Shown: in pieces, positions 24,078 through 64,000 of the stretch
Numbering within the stretch: position 1 is the stretch's first letter
Layout of the letters: each line of letters begins with the position of its first letter
Assembly: GCA_036365515.1 (NCBI GenBank)
Contig: CM070875.1
Span: 5,677,001 to 5,741,000, forward strand
DNA length: 64,000 nucleotides
Direction: 5' to 3'
Origin: Torymus aiolomorphi
Taxonomy: Eukaryota; Arthropoda; Insecta; Hymenoptera; Torymidae
Made by a program: the position numbers and the translations under genes
The notes under the pieces: model-generated
What the model saw: the letters and a program-made list of their open reading frames with translations, nothing else
Told to the model about the DNA's origin: nothing
Database searches by the model: none

Positions 24078-25177
24078 TAATGACGAATCACACGCACTTT
24101 CGCACTCGCACACACAGTACACCTCACCGCGGCAAAATACTCGAACGTGGACGCTATGATAGTGCTAGGATATACACAACACACACGTACACACACTCGC
24201 GGTTTTACAATTTCTTTTTTTTTTCCTTTTTGTTCTCATCATCTCACACTTCTCGCACTCCTCCATTAAAAAATACCTCTCGTGCTCCCTACACACACAG
24301 ACACATTCTCTTCTCGCCCATTGCACCACTTGTGAAAGCACCTCGAAAACATGATCGCCCACGCACACACACACACATCCGCCGAACACTAGTTCGTCTC
24401 CCAGCCACGTTCTCCCTCTCTCTCTCTCTTCTCCAGGAGAAGAGGTAATAAGTATAACAACGCGCACCAAAACACTCGATGGACCGCACGCGAGAACGGG
24501 TCCCCTTTTGTATATGGCCTCTGGAGATGACGCGCGCGTCGTCGCGTCCCGTTTCTCAAACGAGGATCGATCCACGACGCGCGTTTTTGCGCGAGCCTCT
24601 CTGTCTCTCCAGAATTTAAAGCTATATGTGTATTGACTAGGTTCATCAGCATCATCCGTCCTCCTGCGCGCGGGGCAGCATTCTCGCGTGTCCTCCATCT
24701 CTCGTTGATTGCGGCGTCCACACACATATGTGTATATAGCTGGTAGATCCATCGGCGTCATCCTCGTCCATTCCACGGCAAGCAGTCGCGCATTATCCTT
24801 TAGCATTCGAAGCGATAGTTTTTTGTCTGTTTGTTTTTTTTTATCTTCATTTATTTAATTCTTTAATAAGTATAGTTACTAATGGCGAGTATCGAAATAA
24901 ATATCTAAATTTCAATCGGCCGGCCTCCGGTCTCTATAATACGTGTCCGAGTCCCAGTACTTCTCTCTCTCTCTCTCTCTCATTCTTTACACCATAGTTC
25001 CTCGGGCCCAGTACCATCATCCTCAAAGTCCCCGTGCACCTCGCCACGGCCTCCGCGTGCGCTCCGAGCATTTGGCATCTTTCAAAATACACAAATAGAC
25101 TTTGGTATAAAATTTCGCGTTTATCTTCGATAAGGTCCGTGTGTGTGTGTGTGTGTCTATGTTGATTCCCGTCAGTC
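17375..25177 (-). other. 7.8-kb gene-free stretch, probably including teneurin 3'UTR
   Basis: No exon, RNA gene or family is recognisable. The plus strand is strongly pyrimidine-biased (T runs, TCTCTC, CTCGC), so a minus-strand transcript would be purine-rich. The teneurin stop codon is at 25178-25180, and minus-strand AATAAA signals occur from close to the stop through to about 17630, so a long 3'UTR is possible but not proven. It contains a CT tract at 20784-20825, a TA tract near 24044-24079, GT tracts near 23785-23815 and 25139-25157, and a TATTTACA (minus-strand TGTAAATA, a Pumilio-type site) at 20180-20187. Confidence 0.4.
20784..20825. repeat. (CT)n microsatellite
   Basis: An uninterrupted CT dinucleotide tract of about 42 bp within the pyrimidine-rich gene-free stretch. 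Frames translating it as Leu-Ser or Arg-Glu repeats are artefacts. Confidence 0.8.
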
Positions 25178-59224
<34,047 letters not shown>

Positions 59225-60569
59225 CTGGAAAAATATATATGCATGTGTTTAATATAGAAGTCGCCGTCGCTGCTGCTACTGTGATCGATATATATTTATT
59301 GCGAGGGGGACGCGTCGGTCTTATTCGGGAAAACAGGTTGCGCGCGTCCTGATGTCCCCTATTTGTGTGCGGAGGGACGGCAAACTCTATTTTCCCCGAC
59401 GCTAAAGCTTCTGTACACATGGGCAGCCCTCGTGGTGGTGGTAGTGGTGGTTATCTTTTAAAAGAGATGTGGATCGAAGTGGGGGAGGAAGAGAGAGATA
59501 CAATTATCTTTTCGGGAAGGGATTTGGGGAGTAAGAAAAATATTCGCTCCGATAAGTTTCTTTACCCGGCGAGAGAGATGCTTCGTGAGATACTTTCTTT
59601 TTTCCGGATTAAATTAAATGGCGAAGGAGGGGGTGATGCTATCGGAGGTTATGATGAAAAATATGTCGTCACGAGCGTGCGGGGATGAGAAAGAAAAAAG
59701 GTGGCGGAGGGTGCGAATGGGAGAGAGATTTTTGGAAATAGTTTATGAGTATATGGCCGGTTGATTAATGTCGGCCGCAGTATTTTGGGGGTTAAGCGAG
59801 CGAAATGGCGTTAAAGTATAATGATGACTCCCGACAAACTTTAAAGCACAGCAACCCTTTCCAACCACTACGTACAAGGCGCATTTTCAAATCACTCCGC
59901 GTCACCCATATGTTACAATGAAAATACCTTTCATTCAACAAATTCGACGTTACGACAAAGGCGGACGCGCGCCCCGCGCCAATTCCAACATTATTAAAAG
60001 CCAGAGCGCTGCAAAAACCCTCTTTCACCCCTCGCCCGTCCTTCCCTACTGCATATGCATCTGCGCACGTGTTACAATATATATACATCTGTGTCCACGG
60101 AGCCGTGAAAACGCTTTGCTTTGCCGTTCCCTCGTGCTGCAGCGACTTTTTGATTTTCTCTTGCACATCAGCGTATACTACTATTACCTTTTTCTCTCTC
60201 TCCCTCTCGACAATGTGTTGCTGTGGGAGACACGCGCGCGCGCACGCAGGCGGGGAGAGTGACAAATTTCCTCGAGGTTTATGCCCGTTCGCTAATGGTA
60301 AGGAGGCGCGGGCACGCGGGCTGTAAATTCGGGCGAGCGAGGTTCAGGGACAAATTTTTTTATGGGTAATATCGCGAGGGTGACAGCGGCATGGCGTTGC
60401 CCGGAGACGACGCTATATACTGCGCCGATGGTTGCCGGAAGAGACGTCGAGAGCGATTTGGTATTAAGGACGAGCGCGCGCTCGCGCGCAGTAAAAAGGT
60501 ATTCTCGAGGAGGTTGACGAAAGGCCATAGCGAGAGAGGGCGGAAGATTTTATTTTTATATTATACGAT

Positions 60570-60570
<1 letters not shown>

Positions 60571-60620
<50 letters not shown>
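60571..60620. repeat. (GA)n microsatellite
   Basis: An uninterrupted GA tract of about 50 bp. The plus-strand frame over it (Arg-Glu repeats) is an artefact. Confidence 0.85.
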
Positions 60621-60621
<1 letters not shown>

Positions 60622-61145
60622 ACGCGTGCGTGAGTGATTCGACGGTAGGATAAGGGGCTTTTTATTGAATTTCGAGAATGATACTATCTTTCCTTCTTTT
60701 TCTTTTGTTATATATAGGAACGCGCGTTTACTTTACGCGCGAGGGATAAGAGAGAGTATATTATATGACGCGAGAGCGGAGAAAAGTCGGCTGAAAAACG
60801 CTAATACGCCGCCGCCGCCGCTGCGCGAGAACTTTCCCAATCCGCGCGTGTATTATTTAGCATTATTTCATAGAGTTAGCTAACGGCGACTAACGAGGGG
60901 GATAATGCGCGCGGAAACTTTGCAAACAGATTACCGTAAGTCACATTAGAAGATAAGGGGAGGAGGCACGCGAGAGAGCTGCAGTTTTAAGAGAAAATTA
61001 TAATTGAATGCGAGAGATGGTTATTTATTATATCGCGTAACAACGCCGCGATTTCAATGTGACCTAGTCAATTAAAGCAAACAAAGATGCGCGCGCGGTA
61101 AAATTCTTCCTAAACCTGTATAATGGATTAGTAAAATCTGTATAT

Positions 61146-61465
61146 GAGGAAATCCACGGAACCTTTAACTGTTTTAATACTTTTTTTTAAAGTAATTTAT
61201 TGCTGCTTTTAGCGGAGCGTGCGAAGCACATAAACGAACTTTTCGGAAAAAGTGGAAAAAGTGGACTTTTTTCGACAGCTTTTTACATCCCCAGACTTGA
61301 GCATGCGTGGCACACTAATATGGATTACTTGACTGGTTTTCTACGTAAAAATTGAAGATTTTACACCTTGTCTCGTTTATGTGCTTCGCACGCTCTGCTA
61401 ATAGCAGCAATAAATTTCTTTAAGAAAAAAGTAACAAAACAGTTAAAGGTTCCGTGGATTTCCTC
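61146..61465. mobile_element. 320-bp foldback element, GAGGAAAT termini
   Basis: Ends GAGGAAATCCACGGAACC and GGTTCCGTGGATTTCCTC are perfect inverses and are flanked by ATAT on both sides (61142-61145, 61466-61469). The arms extend about 105 bp (AACTGTTTT, TTATTGCTGC, GCGTGCGAAGCACATAAACGA). The centre has a second small hairpin of TTTTCGGAAAAAGTGG / GGACTTTTTTCGA type. The octamer terminus is the same as in the elements at 7123 and 8731, but the internal sequence differs. Confidence 0.75.
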
Positions 61466-64000
61466 ATATATCTAAGATCAAAATGCGCGAGATGAGTCAT
61501 AACAATTTAGACATTTACAAAGCTGTCGAATATCTTTTGAACCCCACTATTAGCTGCTAGAATACATTTTTGTTCTTTGCATAAGGAAACAAAACAATGC
61601 AGTTAACTCGTTATTCCGGTAACTGTGCAGTTAAATGCAGGTTTAGGGAAATTGTTCAAATAAGCTAAATAACATAGTTATTTCTACACTTAAAACATAG
61701 AATACGAATTCTTTTTTAAATATTCATTCCCACGCATGCGCCTCCCAACGGAATATGCATGAAGTCAACGGAATTCGGTAAACCGAATACCGAACGTTGC
61801 TCGGTTACTGTTTATGCACACTCGCCCCATCGCCCGGCAATCAAAGCTGTTGTGTTACCTTCTATTATCTATTGCCTCTGATCTTTGTTGGTATAAAAAT
61901 AGGTATGTCATAATCTGTTTATTGTATAGTATTAACTTCAAAACGGTGCTTTTAAGTGGTTTTTCCGGGCGCAGGTGCAGTTAAGTGGTCACTTATTCAC
62001 TTAGCTGATATTTGGTCTTTGAACGCGTTTCAGATTTCCAGACCAAGTCTACATGAAAAAGGGTAGTTAGAAGGTATAAATTCCGGTGCTAACTTAATTT
62101 TGACAAAAAGTCAGTTAAGTCGTTATTCCGGGAAGCCACAGCTATGTAAAGTCATTAAAGATATTATTTCCATATAGACCTAATGCGATTAAGGTAACGC
62201 AGTTTTAGGATAACAGGGTTAGCCGCGTCCGAAGCGATATCGCCCAGCGCGCGAATCTTTTCTATTTCGCGGATATAATAGTTTTCCGCGTTCGCCCTAT
62301 ATACCTGTATATAGACACAGCCTCCCCCCGAAATAACTTGGCCGATCGATAAATTATGACCCAAGTGTGGTGGTGTACGTCACGCTGATGACTCTCTCTC
62401 TCTCTCTCTCTTCCTCTGTGGCGTCGCAGGCTACACTGCTTTGAGCGGAAAATTTTTGCGCAAGAAAACACAAAGTTCGATGTAGGATGTATATATCTAT
62501 ATATACACATGGCCCCCATTGATTTTGCAAAAAGCGCCAGCTTTTACGAGCGAACTTTACGCGAGCGCTGCGAAGCACACACAAAGTGCCGGTATGTTGT
62601 TTCTCGTTTTTGCTTTCGAAAATTTGCGGGGCAGTTGCTGTTATTATTATTATCATCATCGTCGCCGTCGTCGATGCGTGTTATATAGTGTCAAAGTTGA
62701 TTCTTTATTGCGACGGTTTGCCGTGTGTTATATCGTCGCGGTTAAGTACCGCGATGGATATCGCGTGATGGTTTTTCAAAACTGCGGCTCGTTCGGCATC
62801 GTGTTACAGTTAAAAGTCGTTTGTTCGTGTAATAACACACACGCGTCTCCGAAACTCGTTCCTGTAAACAAATACCTCGAGCGATCGATTAACCAGCGTA
62901 ATTTATGCTATACCCTGCTCGGTGTGACAAAAAAAGAACGAAAAAAGAAGAGGAAATAAATATAATCAACGCGAGTTCGCGGGTTGTCATACTTTTCCTT
63001 ATCGCGGGAAATAATCGCGTCAGGCTTTATTAAAGCTCGTGCCACTAGCCGTATAGGTACACACACCCATCACTAATTACGATCCTCCAAACGTATATAC
63101 GTATACACACACACAAGAGCTCCCCTCACTCTCCGGTTTTTCATAATACATACACCGCGCAAACCACTTGGCCGCACCACACCGGAATTAGACGCGTGAA
63201 ATTGAAAGTCATCGCGCGTATAGTCGGCGCCCCCTTATATATAACACATACGCAGAGAGGTGAATTATAAAGAGTGAAACGCGTGTGACGCGTTGAATTC
63301 TCTATCTGACAGTAAATCGACAGATGAGGCGGCGAATAATTAAGATAATAGCCTTCGTTTCTCGTACATATATATACGTATACCCATCAAGATCTTGAAT
63401 GTGGGTCACGTCATTTTCCACGAATCGCGCTCCCCTGGAAAACTGGCGCATAGCCGCGGTTATGTATAGGTATACACACAGAACACTCGGATTTCTTTGC
63501 GCAAGTACTACACGACTGAGGGTCGCAGCCTCGATTATCATAGCTTTTTTCCCTGCTCGATGTACTACGCGCTATACACCAGTCCTTTTCAGGAGAGCGG
63601 ACCGCCGGATTCAGCGCGCGATGACGTCTGAGCGATAAAAAAAAGCGCGCGCGCCTCGCTGTAACGTGTACAGCACGAGAGAATTAAACGCTGTTCAGGA
63701 GGAAATTAACTCGACCGCGCATAGCTTAACAGCGCTTATTACATTATTTTTTTCGCGGGATCTCGGTACAAGATCTTCTTTCGAAAACGGAAGGGGGTTT
63801 TCATTCAATTTCGTGCTCGCGAGGGGAAAAAATCGATACGCGAAAAGGGAGAGAGAGAAAGAGAGAGAGAGGAGAGAAAAGTCGAATGGCAAATAGACTG
63901 GCAATGGCTCGGCAGCTAGCTCTCGTGCTCTCGCGCAGGGGTTATTGGTTTTTCGCGCATTTGAGGATTATTGCATTAAAGGACACTCCGTATAAAATAG

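Larger units (their letters stand above)
59225..64000 (-). other. Teneurin upstream intron running off the window
   Basis: No teneurin exon (EGF1, membrane helix or cytoplasmic region) was found upstream of 59224, so the intron probably continues past the edge. It holds a GA tract (60571-60620), the foldback at 61146-61465 and CGCG-rich simple sequence near the right end. Confidence 0.5.

Noticed and set aside
23873..24806. 191- and 213-codon frames on opposite strands
   Set aside because: Both are low complexity from GT, TA and CT tracts, with no domain signature and overlapping each other.
17375..25177. tRNA, rRNA or small RNA genes in the long gene-free stretch
   Set aside because: No A/B-box pair or cloverleaf could be recognised by eye; no claim is made either way for weaker RNA classes.

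Overview
The window is nuclear DNA from an insect, most likely a hymenopteran. That assignment is an inference from GT-AG introns, arthropod gene families, AT-rich spacers full of TATA, CT and CGCG tracts, and abundant palindromic elements; no species can be named. It is not prokaryotic: there are no operons, ribosome binding sites or CRISPR arrays.

Layout. (1) Positions 1-2300 are a repeat-rich spacer with four inverted-repeat elements and a short ORF remnant. (2) 2469-6209 (+) is a six-exon aquaporin of 273 codons with two NPA boxes and Ser in place of the usual TM5 His, which points to the insect glycerol-transporting (entomoglyceroporin) group. (3) 6210-12454 is a spacer with two long foldback elements. 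(4) 12455-13320 (-) is a small leucine-rich-repeat protein of the LRMDA/C10orf11 type. It lies head-to-head, across about 0.4-0.6 kb, with (5) BRAP at 15330-17265 (+), a RING plus UBP-zinc-finger E3 ligase of 540 aa. (6) 17266-25177 has no gene and is probably, in part, the 3'UTR of the next gene. (7) 25178-59224 (-) holds sixteen exons of a teneurin: 2260 codons from EGF2 to the stop codon, in perfect phase. The cytoplasmic domain, membrane helix and EGF1 lie beyond the right edge. One intron is 10.8 kb.

The genes are unrelated single transcription units. The aquaporin moves small solutes across membranes, BRAP damps Ras/MAPK signalling, the LRMDA-like protein is probably a trafficking adaptor, and teneurin is a synaptic and axon-guidance adhesion receptor.

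Most notable unexplained structure: (a) a 610-bp insertion in a teneurin intron, flanked by a 15-bp direct repeat, with two identical inverted arms of about 112 bp that each carry a hammerhead-ribozyme-like core, fitting a non-autonomous Penelope-like element; (b) three foldback elements of 796, 1190 and 320 bp that share GAGGAAAT termini, two of them flanked by ATAT; (c) a (TA)n tract of about 380 bp; (d) a polybasic, Cys-ending tail on the teneurin.
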